Assembly: GCA_020746105.1 (NCBI GenBank)
Contig: CM036618.1
Coordinates: 3,922,501 to 3,986,500 of the forward strand
Origin: Trogon surrucura
Lineage: Eukaryota; Chordata; Aves; Trogoniformes; Trogonidae
DNA: 64,000 bases
Direction of reading: 5' to 3'
Positions within the stretch are counted from its first letter, which is position 1. Each line of letters starts with the position of its first letter. Positions 1 through 10,200 of the stretch are shown piece after piece. A program made the position numbers and the translations under genes. A model generated the notes under the pieces. It was not told the DNA's origin. It made no database searches and was given only the letters and a program-made list of their open reading frames with translations.

Positions 1-1529
1 TGTGTACGGCTTGGCCATAGCAGCTGGTTTCACGTCTGCTTGGATTTACCCCTACAGATGTGGTCACTGCAATCACAGACAATTTTTAGCCACAGACATC
101 CTGTACCTTGAGCTTGTTGTTCTTTCACTCTCCTCTGTAGGAAAACAGAGCGTAAAGCAGTTGGGTGTTTGGAGAAGAAGATCACAACCTGTTTCAGAAA
201 CAAAAACAAGCAAACAGAGCGCCCTAAAAAAATTACTTGTGCTCATCCAAGAGGCAAACGGTCATGGGACTGCGGCATATGGAGGGTGATCCTCTGCTGT
301 TCTTGCAGCCAATTACTTCTTGGATTTCACAGGCAAGACCCTGCTGGTGTGAGAGCACATAGTGGAGGAGAGCTCGCTGTCTGAAAAGCTTAAAATCTTG
401 ATAATCGCTTCTGATTTGGGAGATGTGGGCTCACTAGTGAATCCAGACCCACTCTGTGTAACCAGGGGGGATGTAGGAAGAGTGGCCAGAGACCCAGACG
501 GTCCCTGATCCTTCTCTCCAGCTGGGAAAAGAAGACTTTGGGAAGAGCCCCTTCTCCTGCTGAGGCCAGACAAACCTCTTGGCAAACCTCTCCAGGACGC
601 GTTATTGGGCAGGGGGAAGCAGATGGCCAGGCATTTAGGGGTCTGGCAGGAGGAATCTCTGGGAATTTGGCAAAAGGCACTGATTTAGCTTCATTTCCTT
701 CTGCTTGGACACTTGCTAAATGTGGATGTTGCTGCTGCTTGATAGGGATGATGTTTTTTAGGAGACTTTATCAGAACAAGTAAGAGCTTATGGTGCCTGG
801 CAGCTGGTGAGCCTTGGTTAACCCATTATCTATTATTACGAACCAAATGCATCCTCAGAATTACCTGCACAACTTCTCTCCCTCATGCAGGAAAGTCCGT
901 GCCCCTTTGCCATGAGATGGTATTAAAAAACATGGGTGTGCACAGCCCACACTGTGAGTTTTGTTCTTTCTACTCAAACGGGGAGAGGCAGCCGTGGGTT
1001 TGGGAATGCAGGATGGGACAATTTGGGCAGCACCAACAGTAAACATTGTTGGGCCAGTGGGGTTTTATTGCACAAGAGACACTTTGTACTCTTCACGATG
1101 TCCTGAACATCTTCCATTCTTCAGAAGATTGTAGTAACATTTGCCAGCTGATATCAGGGCTGTGTTGCACCAGGCAGTGTTGAAATACAGGAAAGGAAAG
1201 AGCCTGCTCCAAGTGTTACTGACCCTTATTTTACAGAAGTTAAAAAATAGTCCAAAAGAGCAGGCTGACTCTCACTGCAATATTCAGAGGTTCTGCTGGA
1301 AGAGAGGAGATTTGAGCCAAAGTTTTCTGAGCACACGTGTTTCAGATTTGCCACACAGCAGTTCATTGTTCTGCAGAAAGAAAAAGGCAGGCAGTGAGAC
1401 CCACCCGAGCTCCAGTTGCTCCTCATCTTAGGCACATTTCTAAAGCCTCTCTTTCTCCTTGTTCTCTGATATGCCCTCGACTTGAGAACTATATCTAATG
1501 CTTTTTTTTTTCTTTTTGCTGAACTGAGA
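1..1529. other. Intergenic, no gene seen
   Basis: Short open frames occur on both strands, but none has a recognisable domain, conserved motif or splice context. The stretch has ordinary composition for avian intergenic DNA, with a T-run at about 1500-1515 next to the first CR1 fragment. Confidence 0.6.
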
Positions 1530-2057
1530 GAATCATAGAACAGTTCAGGCTGGAAAAGACCCTTGGGATCATCATGTCCAACCACTAACCCTACACTACA
1601 AGTTCACCCCTAAACCATCTCACCCAACACCACATCTCAGCGACACTTAAACACATCCAGGGATGGCGACTCAACCCCCTCCCTGGGAAGTCTGTTCCAG
1701 GGTCTGACCACTCTTTCCATGAAGAATTTCTTCCTGATGTCCAGCCTAAACTTGCCCTGTTGCAACTTGAACCCATTCCCCCTGGTTCTGTCCCTAATGA
1801 CCTCTGAGAAGAGACCAGCACCAACCTCTCCACAATGTCCTTTCAAGTAATTGTAGAGCATGATGAGGTCCCCCCTCAGCCTCCTCTTCCTCAGACTGAA
1901 CAGTCCCAGCTCCCTCAGTCGCTCCTCATAAGGTCTATTCTCCAGGCCCTTCATTAGCTTTGTGGCCCCCTTCTGCACTCGCTCCAACACCTCGATATCT
2001 CTCCTATATTGAGGTGCCCAAAACTGAACACAACACTCAAGGTGTGGCCTCACCAGG
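1530..2057 (-). mobile_element. CR1 LINE fragment, 3' end
   Basis: On the minus strand this reads as the C-terminal part of the CR1 ORF2 protein: a [18 protein letters not shown] motif, then [20 protein letters not shown], then [13 protein letters not shown]. It ends at the lower coordinate with the reverse complement of a TTCTATGATTCTC tail. The frame stays open for about 148 codons. The 5' end is truncated near 2057, just after the [14 protein letters not shown] segment. CR1 copies are typically 5'-truncated by incomplete reverse transcription, so this is a dead copy. Confidence 0.9.
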
Positions 2058-2264
2058 AGAGAAGACTGTCTCCTTCCATGCATTGCCTGAGGATTGCAGA
2101 GCTGTCAAGACTAACGTGAGGGAAGCGCTGGGTTTATCACTAATCCTGAGAGCGTGCTGCTGCTGCCCAAATTTTGCTTTTCTCTCCTTCACTGGGGTGA
2201 CAGTGCTGCTTCCCTTGGGTTGAACCTTTGCTTCCCTTTGTGGCCACCCTTCAGCTGAGTATGA

Positions 2265-2410
2265 CCCATCCCTGGAAACATTCAAGGTCAGGCTGGATGG
2301 GGCTCTGAGCAACCTGATTTAGTTGAAGATGTCCCTGCTTACTGCAGGGGGGTTGGACTAGATGACCTTTAAAGGCCCTTTCCAACCCAAAACAGTTGAT
2401 GATTCTGTTG
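2265..2410 (+). mobile_element. CR1 LINE 3'-terminal fragment
   Basis: The segment matches the last ~150 bases typical of CR1: a catccctgga-type start, the ggggttggactagatgacc stretch, a ccctttccaaccc stretch, and a short gatgattctg tail. It carries no meaningful reading frame. Confidence 0.8.
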
Positions 2411-4071
2411 TGGATGCTCTTAATACATAACTACCCACAGCACCTTCAGTGAGGTAGATGCCACCCCACAGAGACAGAAGCTGTCCCTCAGTCTGTGGGG
2501 TCTGGTGGTGCTTTGGGAGGATGGAGGCTGTGGGGGCCATGGGGATGCTGAGGGTGAACATATGAGACATCAGGCCATGTCTTCTAGGAGGTCCAGCATG
2601 GATTGCAAGGGAGCTCTAAGGAGAACCCAGGCATCTCTCTTGAAGCTGAAGATGTCCCCAAAGCACCAGCCCTCCTTCTGCAACCATAGAAGGATCTCCA
2701 GCCATCACTGTGCAAGGAGAGGGACAGTAAAAGAGCTTTTCATCTTCAGCCAGGGCAAACTGCACAAATGAAAGGCACTTTAACAGTCCTGCTCATGCCC
2801 TGAAGTCGGAGGTTTGTGTTTAGCTCTGGACTCATACAGGCTTCCCAGTCAGCCCAGTAAAATGCAGAGAGGATTAATCCTCTGCTGCTTCCAGACCATC
2901 TCAGCACTGGACAGAAAGCAGCAGCATAGACACGTTTCTATTTTAAGTCACATGTGGGACTCGCATGCCCTGGTGGCTCCAGACCTAAGAGAGACCCCTT
3001 TTCTCTTTTGGAGCAGTTGATGATGTGGATCAGTGCAAACCACTGTAAGGGGAGAATTAATCTTCCTTATTATGAATCTTTGCATATATCTACAAGAACA
3101 AAATGCCATTAATTAGACTTTCAAATCATTCTCAGATATTGAAATCACCTAAACTGCCAGCATTAATAAGACACACAAGTAACAGCCTGGACAAACTCAG
3201 AATGAACTCACCACCAGAGGTGAGCATAAAAATTCAGGTCACCGTATCTAAACACTTACACAATCCTTCTCGTGTGCAATTGCCTAGAACAGGCTGTCAT
3301 CAAAAGCTGCCTGTTTGCATCTGCACAGATAGTTCCAGGCAGTTTCCATCATGCAGGGACTGAACAACCTTGAACTTGCACCACCAAAGTAATCACGGGC
3401 GGGATGGTACCGAATGGCTATTCATCTCCTCCAAAGAGATGTCTGATGACCTGATTTTCATGCTTTGTTCTTCTTCAGAGATAAAGAAGATGGAGGCTAA
3501 AGGAATCAGAGTTTCTCCAGGTGAGCGAGACCTGTGGTTCTGCATCAGAGCCCTCATCCAGCCATATGGTCCAGCGTCTCCTTTCAAGGAGAAACTGTGG
3601 CCAACGCTGCCAGCAGAGCCTCTCTTTGGGAGGTATCTGGTATTTGCTGTCAGCATGAGGAGTCCTTCGCCTTCTTACCACTGCTCAGACGTTCATTTTC
3701 GCTTGGAAGCATGTGGGTTCATAGACAGCCCTTCTCAGCCTCACAGTTATGCCCAAGGGTAAACATTGGATTTCAGCATTACCAACCTTTAATTTGTTTT
3801 TTAATCTTAGTTTTGGTGAACTCCCCCTACTAGTGAACCCCATGCCAGTCCCTGCTCTCTGGACCTCAGGCTTAGTCTGGCCACATCAATGTTAAGACTT
3901 TCTTGGCCTCCAAAACGGAGTGGGAATAGTCCCAGCTTGCTTGACCCCTCAGATGCTCCCTGGCATTGCCTGGGTCAGCGCCAGCTGCTGCAGACCATAT
4001 CCCTGTTCACACCTTGGCCAACAAATTCAGTGTGGGCTTTTGAGTTTTGACTTTCCTAATCGAGATGTACT
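2411..4071. other. Intergenic, no gene seen
   Basis: No supported gene. A plus frame at 3370-3762 stays open for 130 codons but has no recognisable motif, and its minus-strand counterpart is equally open, so it is treated as chance. Confidence 0.5.
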
Positions 4072-4487
4072 GAGAGACTGAGAGAACTGGGGCTGTTCAG
4101 CCTTGAAAGGAGACGGCTGAGAGGGGACCTTATTGACGTAGAGAAATATCTGAGGGGTGGGTGTCAAGGGGAAGGGGACAGTCTCTTCTCAGTGGTGCCC
4201 AGCAATAGAACAAGAAATAATGGGTGTAAGCTAGAACACAGGAAGTTCCACCTCAACATGAGGAGAAACTTCTTCTCAGTGAGGGTGGTGGAGCCCTGGC
4301 CCAGGCTGCCCAGAGAGGGTGTGGAGTCTCCTGCTCTGGAGACTTTCAAACCCCGCCTGGATGCGTTCCTGTGTGGCTGCCCTGGGTGATCCTGCTCTGG
4401 CAGGGGGTTGGACTGGATGATCTCTAGGGGTCCCTTCCAACCCCTGACATTCTATGATTCTAGAATTCTATGATTCTATGATTCTAC
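4072..4487 (+). mobile_element. CR1 LINE 3' end with ATTCTATG tail
   Basis: It begins in the [28 protein letters not shown] region and continues through a [20 protein letters not shown] segment and a [17 protein letters not shown] segment. It ends in several copies of an ATTCTATG/ATTCTAGA octamer repeat at 4450-4487. Copies at 36150-36478 and 47275-47645 share the [13 protein letters not shown] variant and look like the same subfamily in the opposite orientation. Confidence 0.9.
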
Positions 4488-4789
4488 AGTAATATCCCAG
4501 GAAAGAGCTTATGCATGCTTGTCTCTCTGCATCCTCGCTGCCAGCTGCGGGATGCTGGCAGAGCCACAGGATGCACCTCGCTGTAAAGGAGCAGCTACAG
4601 TCCACAGCCATTCCTTTGACAAGGGGCAAGTTTCAGGACGATGCACAGGACGGTATAACCAGAGGGGTCTGCCCTCTCCAAAGCGTGTGGGCATGAGGAC
4701 ATGAGGCAGCAATGTGAGCTCAGAGCTCAGAAAGCCAATTGCATCCTTGCTGCAACAAGAGAACCGTGGCCACCGGGTCAAGGGAGAGG

Positions 4790-5323
4790 ATTCTGCCCCT
4801 CTCCTCTGTCCTGGTGAGACCTCACCTGCAGCTCTGTGTCCAGCTCTGGGGCCCCCAACATAAGAAGAATGTGGACCTGTTGGGATGAGACCAGAGGAGG
4901 CCATGAAGATGCTCAGGGGACTGGAGCACCTCCCTGTGAGGACAGGCTGAGAAAATCGGGGCTGTTCAGCCTGGGGAAGAGAAGGCTCCTAAAGGGGAGA
5001 ACTTATAGGAGCTTTACAGTACCTGAAGGGGAAGGGGAGGGACTCTTTATCAGGGAGCGTAGTGATAGGATAAGGGGTAATGGTTTTAAACTAGACGAGG
5101 GCACATTTAGACTAAATACGAGAAGAAATTATTTCCTGTGAGGGTGGTGAGACACTGACACAGGTTGCCCAGGGAAGCTGTGGCAGCCCCATCCCTGGAA
5201 GTGTCCAAGGCCAGGTTGGACGGGGCTTGGAGCAACCTGGTCTGGTGGGAGATGTCCCTGCCCATGGTAGGGGGGTTGGAACGAGGTGATCTTTAAGGTC
5301 CCTTCCAACCCAAACCATTCTGC
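4790..5323 (+). mobile_element. CR1 LINE 3' fragment
   Basis: The segment reads through a degraded version of the LVRPHLQLCVQLWGPQ region, RLRKSGLFSLGKRRLL and RIRGNGFKLDEGTFRLNTRR. It ends in the tggtagggggttggaac...ccttccaacccaaaccattctgc 3' region. Several frame breaks make it an old copy. Confidence 0.85.
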
Positions 5324-5904
5324 AGTCAAAGCTCAGAGCAGAGCAGAGGTGGGGACTCATGCTTGAGGGAAAAAACAGGTATAACACAAAGCTGGGGGGT
5401 TGCATCGCCGTGTTTTCTTCTGCCCTGTCCTCTGTGCGGGCACCAGAGCTTGGAAATCAGGAGCCCCAATTATCACGGGGGTGCAGCCAAAGCTCTGGGG
5501 AACCTGAGAGTGGGAATAATAAAGGAGTCATTGTGTGGGGGCTGTTGAGAGGCTGTGAAAGCTCCTTCCTGGGCTGGGTACCCAGGCTTGAAGACATCCC
5601 AGAGTGACACGAAAGGGTGTCTAATGCAACGGAGCAGTGATGCCGGCAAAGATGGGGCTTTGAGCACGTGGGGAGAGGGGGTCCAAGAGCTCCTGGGAGC
5701 TGTGCCGGGGAAAGGCGGGACCTTACGCAACGCACCGGAGCGGAGCGAACGGTAACGCGGGTCCCTGGTGCGCTGCTGAGCCTCCCCCGGGGAGCGGAGC
5801 TGAGTCCCGTCACCCGCTGCTCTCCCCACACCCCAAAAATTCTGGGCGACGACGCGGAGGCATCAGGAAATTCACGTTTGGGGGGGGGGGGCAGGTCTGC
5901 GTGC

Positions 5905-6400
5905 CCCGAGGCCCCGCCCCCTGCCCGCTCTTAAGCCCCGCCCCCGCCAGTCCCTAAGCTCCGCCCCACCCGCTCCCAGTGAGTCCCGAAGCTCCGCCCC
6001 TACCCCTTAAGCCCCGCCCCCTCCGCTGAAGCCCCGCCCCGTCTGCTCCCAGCCAACCCTGAAGCTCCGCCCCATCCCTGAAGCCCCGCCCCAGCTCATG
6101 AAGCCCCGCCCCATCTGCTCCCAGCCAATCCTGAAGCTCCGCCCCTAGTCCCTTAAGCCCCGCCCCCAGCCCCTGAAGCCCCGCCCCGTCGGCTCCCAGC
6201 CCGGCCTGAAGCTCCGCCCCCTACCCCTGAAGCTCCGCCCCCTGCCGCCCGCCAGCCCTCCCCGAAGCCCCGCCCCTCCCCGCCCCGCGGCTCTCCCCAT
6301 CGCCCCGCCCCTCCCTTAAGCTCCGCCCCCTCGCCGATCCCCTTCCCCATTGGCTCCCCTCCCTCAAGGCCCCGCCCCTTTCGACCCCGCCCACCTCCCT
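5905..6400. repeat. Degenerate GC-box minisatellite (about 19 units)
   Basis: The units read approximately gAAGCYCCGCCCC, spaced by variable cctgctcccagc-type linkers. I count about 19 occurrences of CCGCCCC or CCCCGCCCC in about 500 bases. Each is a match to the Sp1/KLF GC box on one strand. The unit length varies from about 15 to 40 bases, so this is a decayed tandem array, not a perfect microsatellite. Confidence 0.85.
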
Positions 6401-6537
6401 TAAATTCCCACGGAAGGCTCGTTAAGGTGACGTACGGCGCGCCGGGCCCTTCCCCCCCCCCCCGCCCCCTCGCAGCACCGCTTCCGGTAAGCGGGGCGGG
6501 TGCGGCAGGTGATTGGGGGGTGGGTTGGTCTGCCCGG

Positions 6538-6547
6538 GTCACGTGAG
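6538..6547 (+). promoter_or_regulatory. E-box, CLEAR-like (GTCACGTGAG)
   Basis: The site GTCACGTGAG contains the palindromic CACGTG core and matches the lysosomal CLEAR consensus GTCACGTGAC at nine of ten positions. TFEB/MITF-family and USF factors bind such sites. It lies about 540 bases upstream of the MTMR9 start codon, inside the CpG island. Function is inferred only from the motif and position. Confidence 0.45.
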
Positions 6548-6640
6548 TGCCCGACATCCGGGGAAGGGCGCGCGAGACTTCCGGCCGGTACCGCTGTACC
6601 GGGCGCCTCCTGGGAGCGGCGGGGCCCGGGGGTCCGGCCC

Positions 6641-6663
6641 GGCCCCCCCCCCCCCCCCCCCCC
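6641..6663. repeat. Poly-C run, G-quadruplex candidate on the minus strand
   Basis: About twenty consecutive C residues occur here in a GGCCCGG-C(n)-TCCGCCGCC context, and a second shorter C-run lies at about 6453-6465. The complementary strand can form a G-quadruplex. The run length is also a likely site of assembly error. Confidence 0.7.
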
Positions 6664-7084
6664 TCCGCCGCCAGGGACTCCCCTTCCCGGCTCCTCCGGT
6701 CCCCGCCGGCTCCCCGGGCTGCCCCGCCTCTCCTTTTGCCAAGCACCGACCTCTTTCCCCCGGTTTCCCCCTCCGCGAGCCGCCCCCGCGCCTCCCTCGG
6801 TCGGGGAGCGGGGGCCCTGGGAAGGCCTCGGCCTTCCGCAAGCGGGAGCTTGCGGGATCCCCGTCCCGCTCCTCCCTTCTTTGCCCCGGGAGCTCTCCCC
6901 GGTGTGCCGGGAGGCAGTGTCACCCCTCGGGCTATGCCTCTAGGGGCTGCCCGCCGGTTGTAGGCCGCGCCGAGCTCATCCCACGTTCTCCGTTCCCCTC
7001 CCGTTGCTGAGGTGACACCCCCCCCACCCCCCCCCCCTTATTACCTGAGATTCCTCCAGGCCCGTTCCCTTTTCCCTACCGAGC

Positions 7085-7269
7085 ATGGAGTTCGCGGAGC
7101 TCATCAAGACGCCCCGAGCGGACAACGCGGTCCTGCACCGCCCTTTCTACCTGGCCGTGGAGGGGACTCTGTGTTTGACCGGCCATCATCTCATCTTTTC
7201 CTCGCGGCGTCAAGATAACGCCGAGGAGCTGTGGCTGCTGCACTCCAACATTGATTCTATCGAGAAAAG
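7085..7269 (+). CDS. MTMR9: MTMR9 coding exon 1
   Basis: Encodes residues 1-61 and two bases of codon 62. This is the first half of the PH-GRAM domain ([36 protein letters not shown]). Donor AAAAG|gtatgc. Confidence 0.96.
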
Positions 7270-10200
7270 GTATGCCTCGCGGTTTCCCTGCCTGCCCTGT
7301 ACCCAATTGTTTGTGTCACTTAGGTTGGAAAATGGCTGTTGAGACTGGCTTGCACCTCACCTGTCTTAAATCCAGGAGAAAGGACAGAGCATGGGACGGA
7401 TGTTGGTGTGGCAGGCTGATTCTCGCTCTTTTTAATTACTGGATTTTTATGTTTAAACAGAATTTTTATATTTAAACGCCTCTCAGCAGTACTAGGTGTT
7501 AAGTGAATTCCATCAGTAGCTCTTGGAAACACTTTGAAAAGGGTGCAGCTCTACCACCGCTCAAAGGAGATGGCACCAATGAAATTATTTGCTTTGGGTC
7601 ACCCAGCAAAACTAGTGGCAGAAGTGGAATCCAGAGTTCCTCAGCCCCGGATCAGCCTCCTGCTGCTCGATGCTCTCATCCCCTTACTCCTCCAACTGCT
7701 TATGGGAATCAGTAACACTTTAACAGGATACCCCTTGTGGGAACAGAATGGTAAAGCTGAGCTGTAGCTGCAAGACCCTGTTTTATTCTTGCCCATTCCT
7801 TTTTGTTGCAGGGACTTCAGAGATTTAATTAAGCTTCTTGCCATCACTTCTGTCTCCTTTACATGTCCTGTTACCCATTGCGCTTCCCTTGTTGAGTTGC
7901 AGTCCTGTCTCACCTGGTCATTGCCTTCTGCTTCCTCACCTTTTTCTCATTGGCTCATAATATTTTACTTTTTTGATAATTACAAAGCCAACCCCCGTTT
8001 TCCTCGCTTTTTAAGGTAACCTGGAAGAATGGATTTCCCTTCTGCTGGCAAGACTTATGTTAAGAGAAAAAAAAAAAGAAAAAAAAAACAAACCACCGAG
8101 CAGCAGCGATTAAAAATATCAGGTTGCCTCAGAATCTGTGAATGGGTGATGTACCGGGCGCTGAATAAGTTTGTTGCCGTGTTACTGTTTTCTCTGGGCA
8201 TTTCTGAGAAATGCTGCATCTTGGCCTGGGGCTGGAGAGAAACAGAGTGGTGGAAACCTCAGGAAATCTCATCTAGTACTGCTCAGTCATCACGGCTGTT
8301 TGTCCTCATCCTCCTTGTACGAAACAAGCCGTAGCTCTGTTTTGAAAAGTGTTACGGACAAGCTTTTATTCTTTTTCTAAATTATTTTTTAATGAGCTTA
8401 GTTGCAGTGCGAGATAATACGAAATGAACACGAAATGTTTTAAGTTTTGGTGAGGGAGTGGCACGTTTTTAGCCTCATGCATGATTTACAACGGAGATAA
8501 CTACGTCTGCAGACACTCTCAGCCCTTCCTGCCAGCCCTAGTTTCTAGAAGATCCCTGGAGTAAACATCTTCCTGAGAATAGCTTTGTGTGACTGCAACT
8601 GCAATGAAACTCTGCTGCATAAAGGGATAAGAGTAGGTTCTCGATGCTGGAGAGAATGGAATTACAAGCCTTTTAAACCGATAAAGGTTGTAGAAAGGTT
8701 CAGCTCGGTGCTACTTCAGTTTATTAGTCCCCCACAACTGTGACATTGTGGCTGCTTCGTAAAATCTCTGCTCCTGCTGCATGTCTTCTGTACAAAACAT
8801 ATTTCTTCCATAATTATCCAGCTGCTTCTTGAAATATTGTAGCTTTTTAAGCAATTTCGGTGCAACTTGTAGGGTTTGTTGAGAAGTGGGACAGTGTCTA
8901 GTGACTCCCCCGTGGTGTTTTCACTCAAAGACGCAGCCCTGGTGATGCGTTGCGGCCACACCGCGTTATTCCCCCGGAGGTCTGTGAAACAGCGCTGCAG
9001 CGAGGGCAAATGATGGGCGACCGGGCTCGGCCGGTGTTGCAGAACTCATCTGTCAAAAGGCCTCTTTTGGCACTACCCGAATCATAATTGGTTCTGCGTG
9101 CTGACCTTTTTCTGCGCAGGAGAAATAGATAATGACCAAACGTGAAGGTAATGGCACAGAAGAAATAAGGATCAAATAAATTACAGGCACCTTTCAGAGC
9201 ACGAGCGGAGCAACCCAGAGCTTAGCAGCAGGTTTCCCTCACCTCGTGGAGTGTGCACAGCTCTGCCTTTCCTTCTAGTCCAACGGAGGGTGAGGCCACG
9301 AGGGACTAAAACATCCTGCAGGTCTTGCCCGCTCCCGCTTCTTGTATTTCCCTTGGCTGCTGTGAGTGCTGCTGTCGTGTACGAGGAGGTTCTGTTGCTT
9401 CTCTTTAGCTCCCTGCTTTGTGAACTGAAAATCTATGTTGTTCCTCCAAGTGCTGGTGGCCAGTCGATGTGAAGAAGGCACTTGGATTTTGTTCAGGCAT
9501 CATCCTTCTTCCAGGCACTTATGGAAAACTGGAGAGGGCGTCTGTGAGCTGTTTGTTTTCTACCTTAGAGTCTTTCCTTGGTTGAGTTGTGTTGTAACCA
9601 CGGGGGATGAGACTTTAACTTCTCTGAGGTCTGCAGAGCAAATAGCTCCATGGCGTCGCTGCAGGTGTATCAGAAAGGCAAATTTCTTGCCACAGACCAA
9701 GGAGTGTAACGTAGCCAGACTGAAATGTTCCCTTAAAAATCAATTTAAAACTCAAAAGACTTTTTCAGCAGCCTTCGAGGTTTCAATGCAGTACTTTAAA
9801 CTGGAAACTTTTACTTAAAGCTTCCAGTACTATCAGAAAGTTTGTGAACACCCCTTTTTTTTGTGCTTTAAAGAAAAGTTGAGGGGAAAACCTTTTATCT
9901 TTTAAATACTTCCACTCATGACTTTGTCACAAGGGTGGAATGAAAAAATTAAAGTAGTGGACCACAAATTGCAGATACCCACTAAAGAGATGGCCTTTTT
10001 TCCTTTATTTTTTTTTTGTCAAGAGATGACATTGCAGACAAATTACTACTAATGGAATTTTGTCTTGTAGGTGCGTATTGTGGGAAGAGCTGTAATACCT
10101 TGTCCTACCTTAGAAGACCTGTTTTTTTAAGAGACTTTTTCTTCATGTCTTGCTGTAGGTTTGTGGGCTCGTTGGGCACCATCATCATCAAATGCAAAGA

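Larger units (their letters stand above)
5640..7270. promoter_or_regulatory. MTMR9: CpG-island promoter of MTMR9
   Basis: This is the most GC- and CpG-rich stretch of the window and it runs straight into the first coding exon of MTMR9. It contains the GC-box array (5905-6400), CCAAT boxes in both orientations (about 6125 and 6349), a CRE-like TGACGTAC (6428-6435), two ETS-type CTTCCGG sites (about 6481 and 6577), an E-box (6538-6547) and long C-runs. No TATA box stands out. The transcription start is not visible directly; it probably lies between the GC boxes and 7085. This is typical of a broadly expressed housekeeping gene. Confidence 0.8.

Noticed and set aside
1637-2083. 148-codon minus-strand frame as a host gene
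   Set aside because: It is the C-terminal CR1 ORF2 text repeated many times in this window.
6153-6923. 256-codon minus-strand frame in the CpG island
   Set aside because: Low-complexity Gly/Arg/Ala text produced by the GC-box array and C-runs; both strands are equally open and there is no domain or splice context.
6500-7010. Several plus-strand frames of 138-165 codons before the MTMR9 ATG
   Set aside because: Proline-rich products of the C-runs in all three frames; they are GC-driven and end before or overlap the MTMR9 start out of frame.
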